64,000 nt of DNA from positions 1,240,001-1,304,000 of the forward strand of contig NZ_QXQB01000001.1 of the NCBI RefSeq assembly GCF_003605435.1, written 5' to 3'. Below, piece by piece: positions 35,426 through 43,058 of the stretch. This stretch comes from Paenibacillus pinisoli (lineage in GTDB: Bacteria > Bacillota > Bacilli > Paenibacillales > Paenibacillaceae). How positions within the stretch are numbered: position 1 is the first letter of the stretch; every line of letters begins with the position of its first letter. The notes below the pieces were generated by a model that worked only from the letters and a program-made list of their open reading frames with translations, ran no database searches and was not told the DNA's origin. The position numbers and the translations under genes were made by a program.

Positions 35426-36208
35426 TTATATTTCATGCAGCGTAATTTCGCTCCTGACCATAAACCTCGCGTTAATCCCCGCTTGGCCGATCCCTTTGGA
35501 AATATAGTAGGTTCCGCTCGGGCATTGGTTCAGCCCTTTATAGATGCCTTGTGCAGGCAGCGGCCCTTTCGGCACGAACGAGAAGAAAAAAGGAACATTC
35601 ATCTGCTTGCCATGCAGATGCCCCGACATCAGATAGTCGAAAGGCCTGCGCAGCACAGGCACAATATTGGGATCATGCGTAATCACGACCACCGGCTTTT
35701 CGCCGCTTCCATCCACATTTCTGTAGGCATCCTCTATCCGGCTGTGGCCGGTTCCGTAATTGTCGATCCCGACCAGAGTGAATTCGGGCAGCTCCAGCGA
35801 TTCGTTGCGCAGCACTGTCACCCCGTGGCGTTCCAGCACACCGATGAGCCGATACAAGCCAGGAAAATTGTAATCGTGGTTGCCAAGCACCGCATAGAGG
35901 GGTACGCCGGCCTCCGCGATCATTCCGATATAACGGTCCAGCACAGGCAGACAGCTTCCTTTGAACGTGTAGTCTCCGGTCAAAAATATGTAGTCAGGCT
36001 CCGTGCGGCGTATCGCATCCTGCAGCTTCTTCCCCGATATCCGAAGCTTATCTACATGCAAGTCGCTAATTTGCAGAATGCGGACGCCTGCGCCCAGCGG
36101 ATGGCGGACCCGCTCAATCTTCAGCCAGCGGGTAGGGAATATGAATGCGATGTACAGCAAAGCCGCTGCAGCCGCGAAAGCAGCGAGCAATTCCAACAGC
36201 AGGTCCAA
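35426..36208 (-). CDS. Membrane-anchored metallophosphoesterase (YkuE-like)
   Basis: 260 aa with an N-terminal membrane segment (LLLELLAAFAAAAALLYIAF) and the calcineurin-like fold: LQISDLHVDKLR, FLTGDYTF, AVLGNHDYNF, VITHDPNIVPV and MSGHLHGKQMNVPF supply the two-metal ligands. B. subtilis YkuE is a Tat-exported cell-wall metallophosphoesterase; this one has no twin-arginine motif and seems anchored by its N-terminal helix. It lies directly downstream of the lasso-peptide exporter gene on the same strand (59-bp gap) and could be read through, but is probably not part of that pathway. Confidence 0.88.
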   Translation of the reverse strand: MDLLLELLAAFAAAAALLYIAFIFPTRWLKIERVRHPLGAGVRILQISDLHVDKLRISGKKLQDAIRRTEPDYIFLTGDYTFKGSCLPVLDRYIGMIAEAGVPLYAVLGNHDYNFPGLYRLIGVLERHGVTVLRNESLELPEFTLVGIDNYGTGHSRIEDAYRNVDGSGEKPVVVITHDPNIVPVLRRPFDYLMSGHLHGKQMNVPFFFSFVPKGPLPAQGIYKGLNQCPSGTYYISKGIGQAGINARFMVRSEITLHEI

Positions 36209-36267
36209 ATGGCGCCGCTCCTCTCACCTCATCTTATCATGTAAGATTCAGTATAGAGAATTTGAGC

Positions 36268-38073
36268 CTACATTGCCACCGGCTGCTTGCCCCCAAGCAG
36301 GCTGCGGAACATGCCGTCCTGCTCCTCAGCCAGCTTCCGGAAATCGCCCGCCTGCACAACCCGCCCGCCATCGATTACAATGACATGATCCGCATTTTGA
36401 ATCGTGGTATAGCGGTGGGCAATGACGATGATCGTCAGCCTTCCTCTCAGCCTCTCCAGCGCCTGTTGGATTTTCGATTCATTCAGGCTGTCCAAAGCGC
36501 TTGTCGCTTCATCGAGAATAAGAATGGACGGCTTCCGCAAGATTGCCCGGGCCAGCACGAGCCGCTGCCGCTCTCCCCCAGAGAGCAGAACGCCCCGATC
36601 GCCTATGATCGTATCCAGCCCTTGCGGAAGGCCGCGCACGAATTCAATGGCCGACGAGAACTCCATCGCCTCCCACATATCCGCCTCCGTCGCGCCAGGG
36701 TCGATGGACAGCAAGTTGTCGCGGATGCTGGCGTGGTACAAGAACGAATCCTGCGGAACATAGCTGATCGACCGGCGAAGCGTGAGCACTTCCTCCGGCT
36801 GAAGCGGCTTGCCGTCGACCGCTACGCAGCCCCGTTCAGGCTCGATTAATCCCAGCAGCATATCGACGATAGTGCTTTTCCCCGCCCCTGACTTGCCGAC
36901 AATCGCCGTCATCCCGTTCATTGGAATGCGCAAGCTTACATCATGAAGCGTATATTCGGGATTGCTGCGGTCGTAGCGGAAGAAGACCTCCTTCAGCTCC
37001 AGCGCATCCTGCATCGGCAGCGGAAGCGCCCCCTCTCCGAAGCCCTCCTTGTATCCGCCGCGCTCCTTCGCCGCCTTGCTTTCCAGCTGCAGCTCCATCA
37101 AGGCTTTGAATGAGGGGATCGAGGAGGCCAGCTGCTCCAGATTGGACTGGATGCCGGTAAATCTGGGCCATAATCTGGCGAACAGCAGCGTAATAAGCAG
37201 CATCTGCCCGCCTTGCGTATCGAACAAGGTCACCGCCGCAAATATAAATACCGCAATTAAAACGGCTGAAGCCCATTTATAGAACAGCTGCGAATTGCTT
37301 CGCACCTTGGTGAATTCGTATCGTTCGCGCTCGATCTTCACCGACCAGTCCTGCAGCCAGCGGTAACGGGATTGCTCGAGCGAGTTGCTTTTAATTTCCT
37401 TCATGCCGTTGAAATGGTCGGATATAGCCGCCAGATAGCTCTGGGCCAAATCGACGGTCACCGCTCCCAATTGTCTGGATTTGCGGATATAACGGCGGGA
37501 CAGCCAGCCGATCAGAAGGCCGCATCCCAATATGAACAGCGTGAGCGGCCAGGACAGCCATAGCGCCAGCCCGATCTGTATAAGCGTAAAAGCTGCGGAA
37601 GCGATCAACTGCAGGAACAAGAAGGCGCCGTTCGTGACCCTTCCCAGCTCGCCTGTCAGCGCATTGATCAAATCCGATTTGCGTTTTCGAACAAAAAAGC
37701 TCCAATTCGCCTCTAGCAGCAGCCGGTAGGTTTCCAGCCGCACATGGTTGATAAATCCGGTATGGATGCGGACTTCCCGCAACGATAAGTTTCGCTGGAG
37801 CAGGCTCTGGGCCGCTACCAACGCGATATAAAAGCACAAAATGACAGCAAGCGCGCTTGCGAGCGGCATCTCCTGCAAAAAGGCCAGGAAGTGCATGCCC
37901 GGGATCGATGCCGCGCTTGACGGGACGATGCCGATAATGCCGATCAGCGGCAACAGCAACAGGACTGCCGCGCCGTCCAGCAATCCGATAAATAACATGC
38001 CGATGAGATTGATATAAAGGATTTTCCCCGAATACCGGTGGAGCTGGCCTGCAAAGTAGAGCAACTGCTTCAT
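36268..38073 (-). CDS. Lasso-peptide ABC exporter (LanT/McjD-like, protein D)
   Basis: 601 aa from MKQLLYFAGQLHRYSGK. It is a fused exporter with six membrane helices in the first 330 residues (LYINLIGMLFIGLLDGAAVLL at the start) and a C-terminal nucleotide-binding domain. That domain shows IVGKSGAGKSTIVDMLL (Walker A), LLSGGERQRLVLARAIL (signature), ILILDEATSALD (Walker B) and VIAHRYTT. No N-terminal C39 peptidase domain is present, which fits lasso peptides because B2 removes the leader. The ATG at 38073 overlaps the TGA of B2; the frame extends far upstream but only as the shadow of B2. It exports the mature peptide and gives self-immunity in known systems. Confidence 0.92.
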   Translation of the reverse strand: MKQLLYFAGQLHRYSGKILYINLIGMLFIGLLDGAAVLLLLPLIGIIGIVPSSAASIPGMHFLAFLQEMPLASALAVILCFYIALVAAQSLLQRNLSLREVRIHTGFINHVRLETYRLLLEANWSFFVRKRKSDLINALTGELGRVTNGAFLFLQLIASAAFTLIQIGLALWLSWPLTLFILGCGLLIGWLSRRYIRKSRQLGAVTVDLAQSYLAAISDHFNGMKEIKSNSLEQSRYRWLQDWSVKIERERYEFTKVRSNSQLFYKWASAVLIAVFIFAAVTLFDTQGGQMLLITLLFARLWPRFTGIQSNLEQLASSIPSFKALMELQLESKAAKERGGYKEGFGEGALPLPMQDALELKEVFFRYDRSNPEYTLHDVSLRIPMNGMTAIVGKSGAGKSTIVDMLLGLIEPERGCVAVDGKPLQPEEVLTLRRSISYVPQDSFLYHASIRDNLLSIDPGATEADMWEAMEFSSAIEFVRGLPQGLDTIIGDRGVLLSGGERQRLVLARAILRKPSILILDEATSALDSLNESKIQQALERLRGRLTIIVIAHRYTTIQNADHVIVIDGGRVVQAGDFRKLAEEQDGMFRSLLGGKQPVAM

Positions 38074-38552
38074 AGATTCATCGCTTTCCGGCTGTCGTAT
38101 GCCAAGTTGCGGGCAAACTTGCCTGTGACGGTAAATTGCTTCATCTCTTCTGCGCCGGTAATATACCAGGGGCCGCTGCGCAGCCAAGCATGGGCGATCA
38201 TGCCCCCTTGCTCGTTTCTCGCGGTGCCCAGATAGAGCGTGCTTTCGATTCCGCGCCGCTCCAGCATCTTCATTCCGGCGACAGCGCGCACGAGGCATTT
38301 GCTCTCCCAGAAGGTATGCTCGCTCATCAGGTTCAGCGCTTGCCGGATACGGGCCAAATCCTTGCGGTGCGCCTCCGTATCCTCGTAGCCGGTCTCCTTC
38401 ATCGGTTCTCCTAGCCGTGCGGCAAGGCCCGCGAACGGCCGATACAGGAGCTGGTACCGAGCCCATCCCATATAGAGTGTCGCTTCGAGCAGCAGCGCAA
38501 TCGTTCGGATATCATAGGTTAATAGCAGCTTCAGCTTCCTTGCGATCGACAT
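38070..38552 (-). CDS. Lasso-peptide leader protease (B2, transglutaminase-like)
   Basis: About 160 aa. The cysteine-protease signature is clear: FWESKCLVRAVAGMKML puts the nucleophile at Cys86, and GGMIAHAWLRSG gives the catalytic His121. This is the McjB/PF13471-type C-terminal domain found as a separate B2 protein in Firmicutes. The ATG at 38552 is chosen; a GTG at 38561 is possible. It works with the RRE protein encoded just upstream to cut the leader from the precursor before cyclisation. Confidence 0.93.
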   Translation of the reverse strand: MSIARKLKLLLTYDIRTIALLLEATLYMGWARYQLLYRPFAGLAARLGEPMKETGYEDTEAHRKDLARIRQALNLMSEHTFWESKCLVRAVAGMKMLERRGIESTLYLGTARNEQGGMIAHAWLRSGPWYITGAEEMKQFTVTGKFARNLAYDSRKAMNL

Positions 38553-38566
38553 AGACGCCACCAGCC

Positions 38567-38887
38567 TCAAATGCCGAACTGGACTAGCCGTTCCTCGGAG
38601 AGATGCGTCAGGAACGAAAAAACCTGCTCCTCGCATGTCGTCCGGTCAATCTCGTATTCATCGATCAGCGTATTGACGATAGAACCGATCGACTCCGGAT
38701 AAGCCATCATATCCCAGATGCGGCCTCCGATTGCGCCGAGATTGTAATATTTGCCGTTATCGATGCTCAGAAGCACCTTCTCGCCATTCATATCGCTGGC
38801 AATATTGTTTTTGTTCTGCACGGCACGCAGATTCAGCGATAAGGCTTGCTGGTCCGGCTTGCTGATCAATTCTCCTCTAAGTTCCAT
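38567..38887 (-). CDS. Lasso-peptide leader-binding protein (B1, PqqD-like RRE)
   Basis: 106 aa. The PqqD-like RiPP recognition element shows NGEKVLLSIDNGKYYNLGAIGGRIWDMM (beta hairpin then helix) and SIVNTLIDEYEIDRTTCEEQ with a winged-helix-like end. It should bind the leader segment around the precursor's Trp8..Pro11..Leu13 motif and present it to B2. The start overlaps the end of the kinase gene by 11 bases and the stop falls 14 bases before the B2 ATG, so the three are one translational block. Confidence 0.92.
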   Translation of the reverse strand: MELRGELISKPDQQALSLNLRAVQNKNNIASDMNGEKVLLSIDNGKYYNLGAIGGRIWDMMAYPESIGSIVNTLIDEYEIDRTTCEEQVFSFLTHLSEERLVQFGI

Positions 38888-39818
38888 GAACGATTCCCTC
38901 CGTCGATATTGTATTCAAGATCAGATCGGCTAACTGGGGAGCGGTGAATTCGGATTCGCCGCGGTTCAGACGATAGATGGCAAGCCTTGAGGCCAGCGCT
39001 GCCGATTGCTCGAAATGCCACTTCATCAAATTCATGCGCTCGATAAGCTGATACCGGTACGTGTGCTGGAACAATAGCGGCAGTCTCTCCAGCTTGCCGG
39101 CCGGCTTCAGCGAGATTCCGCCCTGTTCCGCAGTCTTCGTCAGCTCGAATACCCCGCCCAGCGGAAGCGGCGCAGCATGGAAGCCCTCCGTCAGCGGAAC
39201 GCAATATTTGGATTCCCTGCCGAAGATCGAACGCAGCGATTCATGGCTTCGGCCCATTGCCTCCAGACTGTTCTGCCACAGCTTCTGCTGGGGGTAGGAC
39301 GGAGCGACGATCGGCTCACCCGTATTGGGATCGAACGATACGGCAATCACGTCATCGCTTAGAAGCCGGCAGCCTTTCGCCATGAGCGCGGAGGCGAGCG
39401 TCGACTTGCCTGCGCCGGACTGTCCGACGACGGCATATGCCTTTCCGCCAATGGCCAGTGCGCTTCCATGCAGCGGATAAATTCCCCGTTGCAGGAGCAC
39501 GATGCCGAAGCAGGTTCCGAGCACGTATAGGCGGATGAGATCCTCGTCGGCGCCTGCATAAGGCGAGACAATGATCTTGTCGCCATCTTGCACGCGGAAT
39601 ACGCCCGCGTCGGGCATTTTGACCGTCACCATATGATCTTCGGCGATAAAGTCGTACGGCTTGGCATCAAAGCCGTTTTTCAGAAAAGAATCGACCTTGA
39701 CCGTCACATCCGCCGCTGTCCCCGCTTCCTCGCAGGCCGACAGCTCCGGCAGTATCATATCGCTTTGCACGGACAAGCCGAATGCCTTGTATTGCAGTTT
39801 AACTTTCGTATCTAGCAC
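38877..39818 (-). CDS. HPr kinase-like lasso-peptide kinase
   Basis: 313 aa with a GTG start behind GGGGTGAGC. The P-loop VGQSGAGKSTLASALM (GQSGAGKST, residues 132-140) and the HPrK-type RLLSDDVIAV (Asp155/156) follow IYPLHGSALAIGGKA; the N-terminal 100 residues are a family-specific domain. Homologues in the paeninodin and Thermobacillus clusters phosphorylate the C-terminal Ser of the precursor. This precursor also ends in Ser (Ser48), so the same reaction is expected here. This is not the general HPr(Ser) kinase, which has a different N-terminal domain. Confidence 0.92.
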   Translation of the reverse strand: MLDTKVKLQYKAFGLSVQSDMILPELSACEEAGTAADVTVKVDSFLKNGFDAKPYDFIAEDHMVTVKMPDAGVFRVQDGDKIIVSPYAGADEDLIRLYVLGTCFGIVLLQRGIYPLHGSALAIGGKAYAVVGQSGAGKSTLASALMAKGCRLLSDDVIAVSFDPNTGEPIVAPSYPQQKLWQNSLEAMGRSHESLRSIFGRESKYCVPLTEGFHAAPLPLGGVFELTKTAEQGGISLKPAGKLERLPLLFQHTYRYQLIERMNLMKWHFEQSAALASRLAIYRLNRGESEFTAPQLADLILNTISTEGIVHGT

Positions 39819-39904
39819 GTCTGCTCACCCCACAAAAGGAATCGGCAAGCCCTTATACAATCCCTGTATAAGAGCTTGCCCAGTCGCCGCCTGTATGGCT
39901 GCCC

Positions 39905-40051
39905 TTAGCTCGTAAACCGAGGGTTTTCACTGTTATTGCCAGGTACATACGCTTCATCGGTAAAAGGACCATTGTGAGTCGAAGCTTCAGTCAGGTTAAC
40001 CTGAAGAACTTCCAATTCCGGCTTGTTCCACTCTTTTTTCGCCATCATCAT
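39905..40051 (-). CDS. Lasso-peptide precursor
   Basis: A 48-residue peptide. It has a textbook ribosome binding site (AAAGGAGGTGACGA) and three consecutive ATG codons at 40051, 40048 and 40045. The leader begins MMMAKKEWNKPELEVLQV. It contains the RRE recognition pattern W8-x2-P11-x-L13, with Trp in place of the usual Tyr, and continues NLTEAST. The rest is HNGPFTDEAYVPG then NNSENPRFTS, with acidic residues Asp32 and Glu33 available for the ring and a terminal Ser48 for phosphorylation. Thr21 and Thr25 are both candidates for the conserved Thr at leader position -2. It lies between cyclase and kinase genes, 13 bases after the cyclase stop. It is too short for usual gene callers. Confidence 0.93.
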   Translation of the reverse strand: MMMAKKEWNKPELEVLQVNLTEASTHNGPFTDEAYVPGNNSENPRFTS

Positions 40052-40064
40052 TCGTCACCTCCTT

Positions 40065-42005
40065 TCAAGCTGCTTTCCGCAGAAAGCGGTACAAAATAAG
40101 CAGATACATCGCAGCGTTGACGTCGCGGCCGTAGGCATCCTCCGGACGAACGCCGTCCTTCAGGCCCGCCAGCACGCTGCGGATCACTCCGTTATCAACA
40201 AGCTCCAGCATCCGCTTATCGCGGCCCGCCTGCTGCAGCTCGCCATAGAACGAATGCCAGTTCGGCAGGATGCGATGCAGCCAGTCGGCTCCCTGCACTC
40301 CCCGCACCGTCTCGTTCAAGCGGATCGAATCGGGCAGCACGCCTTTGGTCGCCCGCCTGATCAGCGCACGGGACATGCCTTGCCTCACATACTGATCCTC
40401 CGGCAGCGACAGGCAGAAGCGAATCACGCGCAGGTCGTTGGTGGGGTCCCGCTTCCACAGCTTGTAACGCTGCGACAGCTTGGCCGCCAGCGTGTTGCTG
40501 GCATTCCAGTGGAACAGCTCGCGGAAGTGGTTCCGCTTATGCGCGTAGACATCTCCGCCGTCCAGCCACCCGGAATCCCCGATCCCATGCTCGCGCAATT
40601 GTGCGTATACGCCGGTCCTGCGCGCAAATTCGGGGTGGATCATCATGTGGAACGGGCTTGCCGCCCCTCCTCTGTCCTTGCCCGCCAGAAACGGGAACGC
40701 CTCCCGGCTCGTTGCAGCAAGCAGATGCTTTCGGCCGGAGCCGATCGCATAGCTGCGAAGACGCAGCTCCTCCGACAGCCTGATCCAGCGCATTCGCTTC
40801 AGAAGCCGGGCGTAATAAGGGATGGCGTCTCCCCATGAGACCGACAGATTCCCTCTTCCTCCATTAAGAAGCACTCCGATGTTACGGTCGCTCGCTTCCT
40901 TGAATATCCCTTTGAGCCAAAACGAGTTGCTGTAAAATTTATATGGCATTTCCATCACATTCAACATGTCGTCCAAATCCGAATACGGGTCCAGCCCGGC
41001 AAAGTCCAGGCAATGGGACTGAATACCCCCGATATGAGCCACCGTCTTCTCGATATAAGGCCTTTCGTTCGGCATATACCGCTTGGACGTGTAATCGATA
41101 AAGTCGCCCACCGGCACATAGCTGAATGTCTGAAGCGTACGGTTCTCCTCCCGCAGCCGTCTGGCAGCAAAACCTACGACGGCGCCGGAATCCAGGCCTC
41201 CGCTCAGCTGCGCTCCGACTCCCCGCACGGTTCGCACCCGAGCGTCTACCGCCTGCTGGAATACTTCACGGAATGCCTCCACGTATTCGCCGTCGGACTT
41301 CAGCTTCAGGATGCCGGGCGATTCCAGCGTACAGTACCGGGACAAATTCAGCTTGCCATCCTGGAGCACAAAGTAATGGGCCGGCGGGATTTGTCGAATG
41401 TCCTCGTATACCGTCTGGTCGGCGCTCGCTGCATCCACTACAGTCGAGATGGCCAAATATTGCGCCAGCCATTGCTCGTTGACCATCCGGGTAATCGCCG
41501 GCAGCCTCAGCAGCGGCTCGATCATGGAGCAGAAGCGGAATTCGCTCCCGTTCCAGTTGTAATAGAGCATTCTTCCGCCGGAGAAGTCCCGCGCTCCGTA
41601 CAGCTTGCCGCCCCGTTCGTCCCATAGCACGAACGCGAAGTCACCGACCAGCCTGGCGGCAGTCCCGGTTCCCCATTTGTCATAGGCCAGAAGGATAAGC
41701 TCCTGGTCGCTTACCGCGGCTCTGTCCCGCCGATGCACGCCAAGAATGTCGAACAGCTCCTCGCGATTGTCGATAATCGCGTCGGCCGCTATAGCCAGTC
41801 CCCGTTCACTGTCATAGAACGGATTAGGTACGCCGACCGATTCCGAAGTGATCCACTGGCTATGCGCACCCATATATGTAAGCCGGCCTTCCCAGGCGAG
41901 GACGCTATCCGCAGGCTGTTCGTCCCATGCTTGAAGCATGCGGCTGCCCTGTTCTCTTCGCCGTATCATTCCGATATCTCCGTGTATTCCCGCAATCGCG
42001 CTCAT
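40065..42005 (-). CDS. Lasso-peptide cyclase (asparagine-synthetase-like, protein C)
   Basis: 646 aa from MSAIAGIHGDIG, with GGAGG five bases before the ATG. The N-terminal Ntn-like domain lacks the Cys2 of glutamine-dependent enzymes (Ser in its place), as expected for a cyclase that does not use glutamine. The ATP-pyrophosphatase domain begins at VGAQLSGGLDSGAVVGF (SGGxDS loop). It adenylates the ring-forming Asp or Glu side chain and closes the macrolactam onto the new N-terminus. First gene of the operon; SinR-operator-like repeats lie directly upstream. Its gene precedes the precursor gene. Confidence 0.94.
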   Translation of the reverse strand: MSAIAGIHGDIGMIRRREQGSRMLQAWDEQPADSVLAWEGRLTYMGAHSQWITSESVGVPNPFYDSERGLAIAADAIIDNREELFDILGVHRRDRAAVSDQELILLAYDKWGTGTAARLVGDFAFVLWDERGGKLYGARDFSGGRMLYYNWNGSEFRFCSMIEPLLRLPAITRMVNEQWLAQYLAISTVVDAASADQTVYEDIRQIPPAHYFVLQDGKLNLSRYCTLESPGILKLKSDGEYVEAFREVFQQAVDARVRTVRGVGAQLSGGLDSGAVVGFAARRLREENRTLQTFSYVPVGDFIDYTSKRYMPNERPYIEKTVAHIGGIQSHCLDFAGLDPYSDLDDMLNVMEMPYKFYSNSFWLKGIFKEASDRNIGVLLNGGRGNLSVSWGDAIPYYARLLKRMRWIRLSEELRLRSYAIGSGRKHLLAATSREAFPFLAGKDRGGAASPFHMMIHPEFARRTGVYAQLREHGIGDSGWLDGGDVYAHKRNHFRELFHWNASNTLAAKLSQRYKLWKRDPTNDLRVIRFCLSLPEDQYVRQGMSRALIRRATKGVLPDSIRLNETVRGVQGADWLHRILPNWHSFYGELQQAGRDKRMLELVDNGVIRSVLAGLKDGVRPEDAYGRDVNAAMYLLILYRFLRKAA

Positions 42006-42029
42006 GTAGGCCTCCGAACGGCTAGTTTC

Positions 42030-42045
42030 GTTCACTTTAACGAAC
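42030..42045. promoter_or_regulatory. SinR-operator-like inverted repeat, lasso operon, proximal
   Basis: GTTCACTTTAACGAAC: a GTTC-N8-GAAC inverted repeat 25 bases upstream of the cyclase start codon. Same 16-bp geometry as the SinR inverted repeat known from B. subtilis (GTTCTCT..AGAGAAC). Binding inferred. Confidence 0.5.
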
Positions 42046-42085
42046 AAATTCTCTATAAACCCATTCTGTCACTCGACAGAACAAA

Positions 42086-42101
42086 GTTCTTTATTAAGAA
42101 C
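42086..42101. promoter_or_regulatory. SinR-operator-like inverted repeat, lasso operon, distal
   Basis: GTTCTTTATTAAGAAC, arms GTTCTT/AAGAAC, 81 bases upstream of the cyclase ATG; flanked by a further half-site (AGAACAAA). The left arm matches the GTTCTYT consensus of SinR. The remaining part of the 354-bp gap to sinR is AT-rich and contains no gene; a weaker half-repeat GTTCGCTATTAAAAAC lies at 42181-42196. Confidence 0.65.
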
Positions 42102-42359
42102 ACATTCTCATATTATCCTCAAATCATTCGGGTGTCAACCGTATTTTTCGCCCTTTTTTGGTTCATTTCACACAGCTTTTGTTCGCTATTAAAAACAATT
42201 CAAACCTTTCACTTCAATGGAAAATATTGAATGAACTCCTCTTATTCTGTTAGGAAACATCAATTATGTACGGCAAATGGAACATAATCACTTTCGTAAA
42301 TCAATATATTTCGCTATAATAAAAAAAAATGCATATAAGCATTAACGGAGGAGCTTGCT

Positions 42360-42686
42360 ATGATCGGACAACGCATACAGACGCTTCGCAAACGGAAGGG
42401 CCTTTCGTTAACAGAGCTCTCGCAACGCGCAGGGGTTGCCAAATCGTATTTGAGCTCTATCGAACGTGGTTTGCAGCAAAACCCTTCCATACAGTTTCTT
42501 GAGAAAATAGGCGAGGTATTAAACGTGCCGGTCGAGGAATTTGTCAATAACGACCAATCGGAGCGGCCAGCCGGGCTCGATCGGGATTGGGAGGCTTTAG
42601 TTAGGGAAGCTATGAATTCCGGGGTAAGCAAAGAACAATTTAAAGAATTTCTCGAATTTAATAAATGGAAGTCAGGCCGTGAATAG
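42360..42686 (+). CDS. sinR: Biofilm master regulator SinR
   Basis: 108 aa, very close to B. subtilis SinR in both halves. The HTH is MIGQRIQTLRKRKGLSLTEL then AGVAKSYLSSIERG and NPSIQFLEKIGEVLNVPVEEF. The dimerisation part is LDRDWEALVREAMNSGVSKE followed by QFKEFLEFNKW. SinR represses exopolysaccharide and matrix genes until SinI sequesters it. GGAGGAGC precedes the ATG. It stands between a lasso-peptide operon and an exopolysaccharide locus, and runs convergently to sinI, unlike the sinI-sinR operon of Bacillus. Confidence 0.94.
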   Translation: MIGQRIQTLRKRKGLSLTELSQRAGVAKSYLSSIERGLQQNPSIQFLEKIGEVLNVPVEEFVNNDQSERPAGLDRDWEALVREAMNSGVSKEQFKEFLEFNKWKSGRE

Positions 42687-42710
42687 CGCTGTATAACGTT
42701 ATACAGCGCT
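42685..42710. terminator. 26-bp perfect palindrome joining sinR and sinI ends
   Basis: AGCGCTGTATAAC followed at once by its reverse complement GTTATACAGCGCT. It contains the last base pairs of the sinR stop codon and the final codons and stop of sinI. It could fold as a hairpin in either transcript (bidirectional terminator without T-run) or bind a dimeric regulator. Confidence 0.6.
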
Positions 42711-42860
42711 CTCCTGTATAATGGATTGCCCTTCCTCTTGAAGGATACGCAGAACCTTGCTCACTTCTTCCGTTGTGAGTCCCTTTTCGCGCGCGCATAT
42801 CATGAGCTCTACCCACTCCGCGTCCAGTTCCTGCTGGTTGTCCGATATTACTCGTCTCAT
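42699..42860 (-). CDS. sinI: Anti-repressor SinI
   Basis: 53 aa from the ATG at 42860 (GGGGGA six bases upstream). The core LDAEWVELMICAREKGLTTE then EVSKVLRIL aligns almost residue for residue with the SinR-binding region of B. subtilis SinI (LDQEWVELMVEAKE...). It forms a heterodimer with SinR and removes it from DNA. The frame is open for 25 more codons upstream to another ATG (42935, with AAAGGGAG before it), so a longer 78-residue form is possible. Convergent to sinR, with overlapping palindrome at the shared 3' ends. Confidence 0.92.
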   Translation of the reverse strand: MRRVISDNQQELDAEWVELMICAREKGLTTEEVSKVLRILQEEGQSIIQESAV

Positions 42861-43046
42861 CCTATATATCCCCCATTCGTCGGGGCCGGTTGCACCACTG
42901 ACTCCATGCGCTTAAGGTGCCCAGATACTAAACGCATTTCAACGTCTCCCTTTTTCCATATTGATTCCACAAGTTGTATATTATCCTAATTGAATTGCAC
43001 ATGCTGTCGGTTCATGTCTCCATAATTTGAGATATTCTTTCTCAAT

Positions 43047-43054
43047 TTGTCGAA
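43047..43054. promoter_or_regulatory. Spo0A-box-like site upstream of sinI
   Basis: TTGTCGAA, exact core of the 0A box, about 70 bases upstream of a -10-like TAATATA on the minus strand (near 42971-42981). In B. subtilis sinI is activated by Spo0A-P, so the placement is suggestive. Single eight-base match; inference. Confidence 0.4.
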
Positions 43055-43058
43055 ATTG

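Noticed and set aside
42030..42101. LexA (SOS) boxes considered for the GTTC/GAAC repeats
   Set aside because: The Gram-positive SOS box is GAAC-N4-GTTC; the repeats here have the opposite arm order and N8 spacing, which fits SinR better.
42726..42989. Plus-strand frame of 87 codons downstream of sinR
   Set aside because: It is antisense to sinI, whose protein matches a known family closely.
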